DNA of 7,032 bases from JBDHTO01 sp039808665 (GTDB taxonomy: Bacteria > Pseudomonadota > Alphaproteobacteria > Paracaedibacterales > JAKBAR01), in contig JBDHTO010000067.1 of NCBI GenBank assembly GCA_039808665.1, forward strand, positions 1 to 7,032, written 5' to 3'. Below are positions 1 through 6,286 of the stretch, in pieces. Position 1 is the first letter of the stretch; every line of letters begins with the position of its first letter. Under the pieces are notes generated by a model. It saw only the letters and a list, made by a program, of their open reading frames with translations. It did no database searches and was not told the origin of the DNA. A program made the translations under genes and the position numbers.

Positions 1-1014
1 AAAACACAAACGATTGGGGCAAAGCACATTATCCTTGCGACAGGTGCACGAGCACGGACAATTCCGGGTGTTGATGTCGGGCCTCACATCTGGACAGCGA
101 AGCAAGCTATGGTTCCAGAGAGTCTTCCAAAATCCATGATTATTATAGGTTCTGGTGCCATTGGTATTGAATTTGCAAGCTTTTACAGCACACTGGGTGT
201 GAAGGTCACTGTTGTTGAGATGATGGAGCGTATTCTCCCCGCAGAGGATCCAGAAATTTCAAAGCTTGCCCTTGATGCCTTTACAAAGCAGGGTATCGAG
301 TTTCATCTTAAAACTTCGCTTGAGAAGGTTGAAACCACAAAACAAGGGGTTAAAGCCACACTTAAGGGGGATAAAACCCTCACCCTTGAGGCAGATAAGC
401 TTATTTTGGCCATTGGCATTGTGGGCAATACGGAAAATATGGGGCTTGAAACCACAAAAATTCAGCTTGATCGTACACAAATTAAGGTTGACGAGTACTG
501 CCGTACTGGGGAAGCCAATATTTACGCCATTGGTGACGTTGTGGGGGCTCCTTGGCTTGCCCACAAGGCCTCCCATGAGGGGATTATGGTCGCTGAGCTT
601 ATTGCGGGTAAAAAAGTTAAACCGATGAATCGATCAAATATTCCCGGTTGTACCTACAGCATGCCCCAGGTTGCAAGCATTGGCCTTTCTGAGGAAAAAG
701 CAAAGGCGTGGGCGCTTGAGCATAAAGAAGAGCTTAAAGTGGGTCGCTTTCCCTTTATGGCCAATGGAAAGGCGCTAGCCATGGGGGAGGGGAATGGCCT
801 CATTAAGCTCATTTTTGCCAAAAAATCGGGAGAGCTTTTGGGGGCTCATATGATTGGTGCTGAGGTTACGGAGCTTGTGCACTCTTTAGCCCTGTGCAAA
901 ACCCTAGAAGCAACGGAAGAGGATATTATGCATACCATCTTCCCGCATCCAACACTTTCTGAGATGTTGCACGAAGCTTCCCTTGCAAGCGAAGGGCGCG
1001 CGATTCATTTCTAA
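1..1014 (+). CDS. lpdA: dihydrolipoamide dehydrogenase (E3), 3' part
   Basis: E3 flavoprotein of the 2-oxoacid dehydrogenase complexes; it reoxidises protein-bound dihydrolipoamide and passes electrons through FAD to NAD+ in the cytoplasm. The frame is open from base 1, so the gene starts outside the window; 337 residues remain of about 465. The missing part includes the FAD-binding start and the redox CxxxxC disulfide. Visible are ILATGAR (fragment residues 11-17), the NAD-binding GSGAIG (50-55) followed by an acidic strand end (VVE), the second FAD motif YAIGDV (175-180), and a C-terminal dimerisation domain with the catalytic HPTLSE His-Glu pair (His316, Glu321). AMVPE followed by PKS and GSGAIGIEFASFY resembles the pyruvate-dehydrogenase-linked E3 of alphaproteobacteria; this is a judgement from memory, not a search. 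The stop overlaps the convergent gene by four bases. Confidence 0.97.
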   Translation, partial: KTQTIGAKHIILATGARARTIPGVDVGPHIWTAKQAMVPESLPKSMIIIGSGAIGIEFASFYSTLGVKVTVVEMMERILPAEDPEISKLALDAFTKQGIEFHLKTSLEKVETTKQGVKATLKGDKTLTLEADKLILAIGIVGNTENMGLETTKIQLDRTQIKVDEYCRTGEANIYAIGDVVGAPWLAHKASHEGIMVAELIAGKKVKPMNRSNIPGCTYSMPQVASIGLSEEKAKAWALEHKEELKVGRFPFMANGKALAMGEGNGLIKLIFAKKSGELLGAHMIGAEVTELVHSLALCKTLEATEEDIMHTIFPHPTLSEMLHEASLASEGRAIHF

Positions 1015-1349
1015 GAGTCGTCGCTTGATCGCTCAAGGGCAAAGAGTGTACGGGCTGTGCTTTCTAAAGCTTCGAGTATCTCTTCTCTCTTTTTTGCCAG
1101 TAATTTTTCAAGTTCGGTGACAAGAGAGGGAAGAAGCACTGAGCGTGCTTGGTCTTTTGTGATGTTAGGGTGAGAGGCTTTGACTTGTGCGATTGTATGC
1201 TCAAGTGCATTCCGTGTGGTTCCAAGTTTTTCTGCGACAACATCCAAGGCGATGGATCGTCCGAAAAATGTATCTTCAGCTTCGATGAAATCTGCGCTGA
1301 AAGCAAAGGATGTTGAAAAAAGAGCGATAGAAAAAAGAGCGGACTTCAT
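1011..1349 (-). CDS. small secreted or periplasmic protein of unknown function
   Basis: I do not recognise this 112-residue protein. The ATG at 1349 gives a typical signal peptide: Met-Lys, a hydrophobic run (about residues 4-15), then SFAFSA with likely cleavage near residues 16-19. The mature part is about 93 residues, probably all helical. It has AEKLGTTRNALEHT near the start, then a charged amphipathic stretch with EKLLAKKREEILEALE that could form a short coiled coil, and an acidic end (SSDDS). There are no cysteines or catalytic motifs. A TTG codon sits directly upstream at 1352, but the ATG is the better start. A Shine-Dalgarno sequence is hardly visible. The gene has its own promoter in the divergent region and runs tail-to-tail into lpdA. 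Export is well supported; the role is unknown. Confidence 0.7.
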   Translation of the reverse strand: MKSALFSIALFSTSFAFSADFIEAEDTFFGRSIALDVVAEKLGTTRNALEHTIAQVKASHPNITKDQARSVLLPSLVTELEKLLAKKREEILEALESTARTLFALERSSDDS

Positions 1350-1378
1350 CAAGTTTTTTCTTTCATTAAAAAAATGGC

Positions 1379-1387
1379 TGTGGATAA
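1379..1387 (-). promoter_or_regulatory. consensus DnaA box (TTATCCACA)
   Basis: The minus strand reads TTATCCACA, a 9/9 match to the DnaA box consensus, next to a short A/T run. It lies just after the predicted -10 of the leftward small-protein promoter, about where transcription would start. It is alone: I found no second good box in the window, so it does not by itself suggest an origin. It could be a DnaA-responsive control site or a chance match. Confidence 0.4.
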
Positions 1388-1390
1388 AAA

Positions 1391-1419
1391 AATCTAGAAA
1401 AGTACAATTTGCACGTCAA
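1391..1419 (-). promoter_or_regulatory. sigma70-type promoter for the 1011-1349 gene
   Basis: Reading leftward, a -35 hexamer TTGACG (1419-1414, 5/6) is followed by a 17-base spacer and a -10 hexamer TAGATT (1396-1391, 4/6). Transcription would start near 1384 and leave a leader of about 35 bases before the ATG at 1349. Spacing and position are good; the -10 is moderate. Confidence 0.5.
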
Positions 1420-1430
1420 GAGAAAAAGAA

Positions 1431-1529
1431 ATGATGAAATTTTATAATGAGTTCTTGAGAAGCATTACAAATTCTTCATATTCTCTTGGTAGGATATCAG
1501 TGTGGTTGTTTTTTAGCAGAGGTGTTTGA
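1431..1529 (+). CDS. possible 32-codon leader ORF upstream of the ubiquitin-like gene
   Basis: Two consecutive in-frame ATGs (1431, 1434) open a 32-codon frame beginning MMKFYNEFLR and ending in TGA at 1527-1529. The TGA shares its A with the ATG of the next gene (TGATG), the usual geometry for stop-restart coupling. The peptide has no recognisable family, and the purine-rich AAGAGAAAAAG in front is only a weak ribosome site. It could be a leader peptide coupled to the downstream gene. It could also be chance, because the downstream gene has its own better ribosome site. Confidence 0.25.
   Translation: MMKFYNEFLRSITNSSYSLGRISVWLFFSRGV
1440..1454 (+). repeat. 15-bp direct repeat, copy 1
   Basis: TTTTATAATGAGTTC occurs here and again at 1549-1563, with start points 109 bases apart. 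This copy lies upstream of the ubiquitin-like gene and contains a perfect TATAAT hexamer (1443-1448). Confidence 0.6.
1455..1482 (+). promoter_or_regulatory. candidate promoter for the ubiquitin-like gene
   Basis: TTGAGA (1455-1460, 5/6 to the -35 consensus), a 16-base spacer and CATATT (1477-1482, 4/6 to the -10) would start transcription near 1489, about 40 bases before the ATG at 1529. A perfect TATAAT at 1443-1448 is an alternative -10, but it has no good -35 at the right distance. The two options cannot be separated by eye. Confidence 0.3.
1518..1523 (+). promoter_or_regulatory. ribosome binding site setting the start at 1529
   Basis: AGAGGT ends five bases before the ATG at 1529. This favours the ATG over the in-frame TTG at 1526, which would be only two bases away. 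Confidence 0.55.
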
Positions 1530-2014
1530 TGCTTTATCTTTTCATCGCTTTTATAATGAGTTCCTTTTCCGTTGTGGCTATGGAAGAGAAGGAAGATGAT
1601 ACTGCTTTGTCTTTTCGAGTGGTCTCCTTTTCTGGGATACATGTCAAGGTTACAGCAAAAGAAAATACACTCAATTCCCTACGTACCGCCATTGAGCAGA
1701 GATTTGGATATCAACCCAACTCCGTATGGCTTTTCGATAGAAATAGTCAATCAAAAAGAGGGGGAGTTTTTAAAACTCTTGGTGAGTCGAGATTGGAAGA
1801 TATGAGCCAGCCCATTCCCACTGAGCATGATCTCAGTTTTAGCCTCGGCGATCCTGGAGTATGGTGGAAAATGTGGACAGAGTTAACCAACACAAATGGA
1901 TGGAGTGTTTCATCATCAGATGATCCCTATGATCTTGGGAATGGTTATCTCAAGCTCATAGATTCTGCCTCTAGAAGCGAGCGTACAACAAAAAGTGGAA
2001 GCCGTAGTGATTAA
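1529..2014 (+). CDS. exported protein with a ubiquitin-like (beta-grasp) domain
   Basis: This 161-residue protein is of no family I can name. Residues 2-17 are strongly hydrophobic and end SVVA, then an acidic stretch (MEEKEDD). This looks like a signal peptide or anchor, though without the usual basic start. Residues 28-106 follow the ubiquitin pattern. Strands SFRVVSF and IHVKVTA precede a helix. Residues 47-69 align without gaps to ubiquitin 22-44: Thr47, Ile55, Gly60, Pro63 and Leu68 are identical, and many of the rest are conservative. RLEDM (88-92) and HDLSFSL (100-106) match ubiquitin's TLSDY and final strand. A loop of about 10 residues is inserted near 72-82. There is no C-terminal Gly-Gly; instead there is a Trp-rich segment (112-125) and a Ser/Arg-rich tail. 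Family, location and role are inferred; a different small fold is possible. Confidence 0.72.
   Translation: MLYLFIAFIMSSFSVVAMEEKEDDTALSFRVVSFSGIHVKVTAKENTLNSLRTAIEQRFGYQPNSVWLFDRNSQSKRGGVFKTLGESRLEDMSQPIPTEHDLSFSLGDPGVWWKMWTELTNTNGWSVSSSDDPYDLGNGYLKLIDSASRSERTTKSGSRSD
1549..1563 (+). repeat. 15-bp direct repeat, copy 2
   Basis: Second exact copy of the 1440-1454 repeat. It lies inside the hydrophobic leader of the ubiquitin-like protein, where it encodes part of FIMSSF. Confidence 0.6.
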
Positions 2015-3115
2015 CTTGTTTGATTTTCGATGCGTGCGGCAAGGGCAGCTTCGAGGTAATCATCCAAGTCGCCATCTAGAACACCGTGGGCATTACCTTT
2101 TTCGACACCCGTCCTCAGGTCTTTGACCATTTGGTAGGGCTGAAGGACATAGGATCGAATTTGATGGCCCCAACCGATTTCTGTTTTGGATTGATTGCCT
2201 GTGGCCTCTTCCTTTTTGCGAAGCTCAAGCTCATAAAGGCGTGCGCGGAGCATATTCATGGCTTGGGCTTTGTTGCGATGCTGCGACCTATCGCTTTGGC
2301 ACTGAACCACAATATTTGTGGGGAGGTGGGTGATACGGATGGCGCTTTCCGTTTTGTTGACATGCTGCCCTCCTGCGCCGGACGCCCTATACGTATCAAT
2401 GCGAAGGTCCTTATCTTCAATAATGACTTCGATGGTGTCATCAATCTCTGGATATACCCAAACGGAGGCAAAACTTGTATGACGCCTTGCGTTGGAGTCA
2501 AAGGGGGATATGCGTACCAAGCGATGAACCCCCGATTCCGTTTTCAGCCAACCATAGGCCTGATACCCGACAATTTTTAGGGTCATGGATTTAATGCCTG
2601 CTTCTTCGCCCTGGTTCTCGTCCATGACTTCAACTTTGTACCCTTTGCTCTCTGACCAGCGAGAATACATCCGCGCCAGGATTTGTGCCCAGTCTTGTGC
2701 TTCTGTCCCCCCGGCACCGGCATTAATTTCGATAAAAGCAGGATTAGCATCGGCTTCCCCTGAGAGAAGCGTTTCTAAGCGTACACGACTCGCACTGTGA
2801 TGAAGGGTTTCAATATTTTTCTCTCCCTCAAGGACGGTACTTTCATCTCCCTCGGCTTCGCCAAGCTCAATCAGGCAAACGGCATCCTCAAGGGTTGATT
2901 CTATACCTTTGATTTTTTGAATAGCACGGTTGAGAGCTTCTTTTTCTTTTAATAAAATCTGAGCAGCCTTGGCATCATCCCAAAGAGTGGGTGACTCTGA
3001 GGCTTCTTCAAGCTCCTTGAGACGGCTTAGGGAACGATCCCAGTCAAAGATGCCTCCGAAGGAGTTGGATGGATTCTTTAATGTCGTCTACAATTTGCTG
3101 TATTTCTGCGCGCAT
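2011..3115 (-). CDS. prfB: peptide chain release factor 2, with programmed +1 frameshift
   Basis: RF2 recognises UGA and UAA in the ribosomal A site and triggers peptide release. The gene is in two frames. From the ATG at 3115 (only start possible: TAA lies in frame at 3130) 23 codons run to an in-frame TGA at 3046-3044. Skipping one base joins the second frame at GAC (3045), open to the TAA at 2013-2011, giving 367 residues against 365 in E. coli. The product shows the helical N-terminal domain, NAGAGGTEAQDW, the stop-codon-reading SPF tripeptide (203-205) and the GGQ peptidyl-hydrolysis motif (248-250) in SGAGGQHVNKTES, each two residues from the E. coli positions. The stop overlaps the convergent gene's stop by four bases. 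An ORF caller that ignores frameshifting would wrongly start at the internal ATG at 2670. Confidence 0.97.
3043..3058 (-). promoter_or_regulatory. RF2 +1 programmed frameshift site
   Basis: On the coding strand CGGAGGCATCTTTGAC holds every known element. A Shine-Dalgarno-like CGGAGG lies three bases before the slippery CTT codon, followed by the TGA stop in poor context (TGAC). In E. coli the same layout is AGG GGG TAT CTT TGA C. When RF2 is scarce the ribosome pauses at TGA, slips from CUU to UUU and makes full-length RF2; when it is plentiful the 23-residue peptide is released. The reading frame depends on this site. Confidence 0.95.
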
Positions 3116-3148
3116 AAGAAACGTCTTTTAATGGGTACAATTTCCAAC

Positions 3149-3178
3149 ACTATAGTGGAAAGATGTTTAGAAGTTCAA
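3149..3178 (-). promoter_or_regulatory. sigma70-type promoter for prfB
   Basis: Reading leftward, TTGAAC (3178-3173, 4/6) is followed by an 18-base spacer and TATAGT (3154-3149, 5/6). Transcription would begin near 3142, about 27 bases before the prfB ATG at 3115. It sits in the 76-base gap after lpxC. The -10 lies in an imperfect dyad (about 3141-3161) that could be an operator. Confidence 0.5.
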
Positions 3179-3191
3179 GCGAGGAGGGGGC

Positions 3192-4067
3192 TTACTCAAA
3201 AACGTAATTATCTTTATCGGAGAAGAGCTCTTTGAGAAGTTTAAAGTGCATGGTGTGTCCTGAGTTAACACCAATGAATTTTCCTTTGATATGGGCACCA
3301 GAAAGGGCGAGATCACCAAAGGCATCGAGAAGTTTATGGCGGACAAGTTCATCATCAAAACGAAGGCCTGTTTCATTCATCACGGCACCATTTTGAAAAA
3401 CGATGGTGTTTTCAAGGGACGTTCCTTGAGCAAGCCCTGCGGCCCACATTTTTTCCGCGTCCTCGTAAAATCCAAACGTACGTGCAGAGGCAATATGCTC
3501 TCTAAAGGATGCATCGTCCGGACTAAAGTCAAAAGTCCAAGAAAGATTATTGAGACGACGCCCTGCGTTAAAAGTCATTTGTAAACCAAACTTCTCATCG
3601 GGGAGAAGCATGGCTTTGCTGTCACCGTGTGCGACACTGACGGAGCGAAGAATTCGGAGGTTTTTACGCTTTGCCGTTGCTGTCGCGATGCCAGTGCGTT
3701 CAATCATTTCCATAAAAGGTGCAGAGCTTCCATCCATAATGGGAACCTCAGCACCACTGACTTCGACGATCACGTTATCAATACTGGACCCGCGCAGTGC
3801 GGCAACCACATGTTCAATGGTTTTAACTGTGTGTCCCTCAGCATTAGCGATAGAGGTACAAAAGGATGTATCGCTTACGTGGTGGATGTCTGCGGGAATA
3901 AAATCACGCTCAAAGCTTGAAAGATCCCCTCTTAAAAAGACAATACCCGTGTTCGACGGGGCGGGATGAAAGGTTAAAGTGGCCTCTTTTCCGCTGTGTA
4001 CACCGACACCAGTGCAGGATATGGAGGAGGAAAGGGATCTTTGTTGCATAAAAAATTTGGGTAACAT
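3192..4067 (-). CDS. lpxC: UDP-3-O-acyl-N-acetylglucosamine deacetylase
   Basis: Zinc-dependent cytoplasmic deacetylase that catalyses the committed step of lipid A synthesis, removing acetate from UDP-3-O-acyl-GlcNAc. At 291 residues it is close to the family's usual size (305 in E. coli). The N-terminal half has TGVGVHSGKEATLTFHPAP, the catalytic Glu85 with zinc ligand His86 (TIEHVVAAL) and IPIMDGS-like VPIMDGSSAPF (109-118). The C-terminal half has RHKLLDAFGDL with zinc ligands His244 and Asp248, and the catalytic GH pair (His271). The first ATG (4067) is given; MQQRSL at residue 7 (ATG at 4049) matches the E. coli start MIKQRTL better, and neither has a strong ribosome site, so the start is uncertain by six codons. 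It lies between rnr (98-base gap) and prfB, all leftward. Confidence 0.97.
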   Translation of the reverse strand: MLPKFFMQQRSLSSSISCTGVGVHSGKEATLTFHPAPSNTGIVFLRGDLSSFERDFIPADIHHVSDTSFCTSIANAEGHTVKTIEHVVAALRGSSIDNVIVEVSGAEVPIMDGSSAPFMEMIERTGIATATAKRKNLRILRSVSVAHGDSKAMLLPDEKFGLQMTFNAGRRLNNLSWTFDFSPDDASFREHIASARTFGFYEDAEKMWAAGLAQGTSLENTIVFQNGAVMNETGLRFDDELVRHKLLDAFGDLALSGAHIKGKFIGVNSGHTMHFKLLKELFSDKDNYVFE

Positions 4068-4105
4068 TTACCTAAATACCATGATTATGGATTTGTGCCT
4101 CAAAT

Positions 4106-4121
4106 ACAAACCCTGGTTTGT
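4106..4121. repeat. inverted repeat upstream of lpxC
   Basis: ACAAACC, a two-base centre (CT) and GGTTTGT form a perfect 7-bp dyad about 40 bases before the lpxC ATG. It has no following T-run in either direction, so it is not an intrinsic terminator. A protein-binding site or a small RNA hairpin in the lpxC leader would both fit. I could not pick a convincing promoter in this 98-base gap. Confidence 0.4.
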
Positions 4122-4165
4122 GACAAAGTGTTGCAAATCATAGGGTTGTGTGGAGTGTAAGGATT

Positions 4166-6286
4166 TTAGCGTTTTTTACGGCTTTTTGATGTGCGGGAAG
4201 AGGTCTCTTTCTTCTTATTTTTGTGAGGTTTTGTTACCGGTTGCGCCGCTTTTTTCCCGCCTTTTTGTCGTTTTTCCTCTTTGTTGTGTGAGAAAGCGGG
4301 CGCAAACGTAATTTCACAAAGAGTGGGGTCTGATTCGATTAATTCCACTCGAAGGCGCATACCCATGTGATAAGTTGTCTTGCCCACACGAAGCATATGA
4401 AGGGTTTGATCAAAATAGGATGATTTATTCTCGCTCACATCAAGAAGAAATCGTTTAGGAAGAAATCCTTCCGCATGTGTTTTATCAAGACTGATAAAGA
4501 GCCCCGCGTTGGTGACCCCTGTGATAACGCCATCAAATTCTTCGCCAATATGATGCTGAAGATGCCTTGCGAGAAATCTGTCATTGGCTTCCCGTTCTGC
4601 GGCAGCGGCACGTCTTTCTGTCTTTGAAATATGATCTGTGATGTCTGTGAGGTTCTCATAAGCGTATCCCCCCTCACCCAAGGCATATTTTTCAATCAGT
4701 AATCGGTGAAGAACAAGGTCACTATACCTTCGGATGGGGGAAGTAAAATGGGCATAATCCTGGAGGTTAAGGCCAAAATGCCCGATGTTGTTGGGGCTGT
4801 AATGGGCCTGAGCCTGGGACCTGAGGATCAGGTTATTGATCATCTGCGCATAAGGCGTTTCTTTGACAGAAAGGAGGATCGCGCTCAAATCCTTTTGCGA
4901 AGGATGATCTGAACGAAGGGGGGGCAGCTTCAGTGAACTGAGAAGGGACCTTATACTTTGAAGACGGATGGGATCCGGTTTATCGTGGATACGATAAACA
5001 CAAGGCCACCCTGCATGGGCTAAGGCTTTTGCAGCGCAAACATTTGCCGCTACCATAAATTCCTCAATGACCTGATGGGAGGTGAGGCTTTTTTTGAGTT
5101 CTACATCCTTGACTTCACCGGTTTCATCAAAAATGATTTTGTGCTCGTCACTGTCAAGTTCTAGGGCACCGCGTTCATTCCTCGCCATTTTCAGCAATTG
5201 ATAGGCTTCGAAAACCGGGAGAAGTGTTGAGGTTAAAACCGGTTCTGTATTTTTATTAGCCTTTCCGCGAATCAGAGCTTTTTCAACCTCTTCGTAAGTG
5301 AGGCGTCCATGGCTTTTCATGAGAGCACGAGAAAATCTAAAACTCTTGATACGACCATTTTTGGTCACCGTCATATGACAAGCGACACAGGCACGCTCTA
5401 CAAAGGGACGAAGGGAGCATAAATCATTACAAAGGCGCTCGGGCAACATAGGCAGAACATAATCTGGAAAGTAAACGGAGTTTCCTCGTTCCAACGCATG
5501 CTCATCCACAATGTCACCCTTGTGAACGTAATAGGAAACATCCGCAATGGCCACGATAAGCTTGTATCCCCCAGGGTTTTGTGGATCCAGATCTTTTTCT
5601 GCAAAAACAGCGTCGTCAAAGTCCCGCGCATCAAAACCATCAATGGTCACAAGGGGGATATCTCTGAGGTCTTCCCGGTGTCCCAATTTGGGAACCGTCA
5701 TGTTGCGGCAATGATCCTCTTCCTCTTGGGTTACAGGGTGCCAGACATCATGGTTAATGGCAGCAAGCTTGCTATAGGTCTGGGGAGAATTCAGGGGGCC
5801 AATGATTTGCTGAACGAGGGCAATACCATTTTTCTCCTCGAAAATAATAACCGTTTCGTCTTCTAGGGGGGTGTTGCAGATAAGGGGATGAAAGCTTCGT
5901 TTACGGTGGATGGAGTGAATAGCGTGATCTTTGGCACGAAAGACACCAACATTAAAAACCTCTTGCTCAACAAAGCGGATAAATGAGGCAAGCCACATTT
6001 TTTTCAAGCGTCGTGTCAGCTTAAAGGCCAGAAAATCTCCTGCTTCACTGTCGTCAGGGATCATTTCAATGAAAATATCCCGTCCCTGTAGCTTGACGAG
6101 GCCCGAAAGTTTTGTGGAGTGCTCATCGACAAAAATGGTTGTGATATATCCTTGGAGGATATCTCCGACTTTCATGCTTCCTGGGGCGCGGTGATGGGCT
6201 TTTTTGAAGTTTTTTTCAAAGGGTTTATCCTTTGTTTTCTCCCGCTTTTTATCCCGTCGTGGTGTTTTGTTATCTTTTTTTGTCAT
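4166..6286 (-). CDS. rnr: ribonuclease R (3'-5' exoribonuclease)
   Basis: Processive 3'-to-5' exoribonuclease of the RNB family that degrades structured RNA, rRNA fragments and mRNA decay intermediates. Of 706 residues, about 1-37 are a Lys/Arg-rich leader and about 38-180 hold the cold-shock (OB) region. The RNB domain has TIDGFDARDFDDAVF (214-228), with metal-binding Asp216, Asp222, Asp224 and Asp225, and the signature FTSPIRRYSD (514-523). An S1 domain (about 580-662) precedes a basic tail (667-706), as in RNase R. The N-terminal winged-helix domain common in RNase R is absent. The ATG at 6286 overlaps the lpxI TGA (ATGA), implying translational coupling. An alternative start at 6175 (Met38) has AGGA just upstream and would drop the basic leader. 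Confidence 0.96.
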   Translation of the reverse strand: MTKKDNKTPRRDKKREKTKDKPFEKNFKKAHHRAPGSMKVGDILQGYITTIFVDEHSTKLSGLVKLQGRDIFIEMIPDDSEAGDFLAFKLTRRLKKMWLASFIRFVEQEVFNVGVFRAKDHAIHSIHRKRSFHPLICNTPLEDETVIIFEEKNGIALVQQIIGPLNSPQTYSKLAAINHDVWHPVTQEEEDHCRNMTVPKLGHREDLRDIPLVTIDGFDARDFDDAVFAEKDLDPQNPGGYKLIVAIADVSYYVHKGDIVDEHALERGNSVYFPDYVLPMLPERLCNDLCSLRPFVERACVACHMTVTKNGRIKSFRFSRALMKSHGRLTYEEVEKALIRGKANKNTEPVLTSTLLPVFEAYQLLKMARNERGALELDSDEHKIIFDETGEVKDVELKKSLTSHQVIEEFMVAANVCAAKALAHAGWPCVYRIHDKPDPIRLQSIRSLLSSLKLPPLRSDHPSQKDLSAILLSVKETPYAQMINNLILRSQAQAHYSPNNIGHFGLNLQDYAHFTSPIRRYSDLVLHRLLIEKYALGEGGYAYENLTDITDHISKTERRAAAAEREANDRFLARHLQHHIGEEFDGVITGVTNAGLFISLDKTHAEGFLPKRFLLDVSENKSSYFDQTLHMLRVGKTTYHMGMRLRVELIESDPTLCEITFAPAFSHNKEEKRQKGGKKAAQPVTKPHKNKKKETSSRTSKSRKKR

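Noticed and set aside
1180..1434. 84-codon rightward ORF across the secreted gene and its promoter
   Set aside because: It opposes a leftward ORF with a clear signal peptide and its own promoter; the translation is basic and unlike a known protein.
1350..1530. Replication origin
   Set aside because: There is only one DnaA box, with no cluster, no long AT-rich unwinding region and no typical origin neighbour such as dnaA, hemE or parAB.
1442..1642. 66-codon leftward ORF overlapping the ubiquitin-like gene
   Set aside because: No domain or good start; it covers the ribosome site and start of a better supported rightward gene.
2086..2580. 164-codon rightward ORF
   Set aside because: It lies entirely antisense to prfB, whose protein carries the SPF and GGQ motifs; the rightward translation shows no family features.
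2011..2670. prfB as a truncated 219-codon gene or pseudogene
   Set aside because: The frame stays open upstream to 3045 and joins the true start through a complete programmed frameshift site.
3550..3969. 139-codon rightward ORF
   Set aside because: Antisense shadow of lpxC; low-complexity hydrophobic and basic translation with no ribosome site.
4068..4165. Intrinsic terminator after rnr
   Set aside because: The only hairpin, at 4106-4121, has no T-run on either strand.
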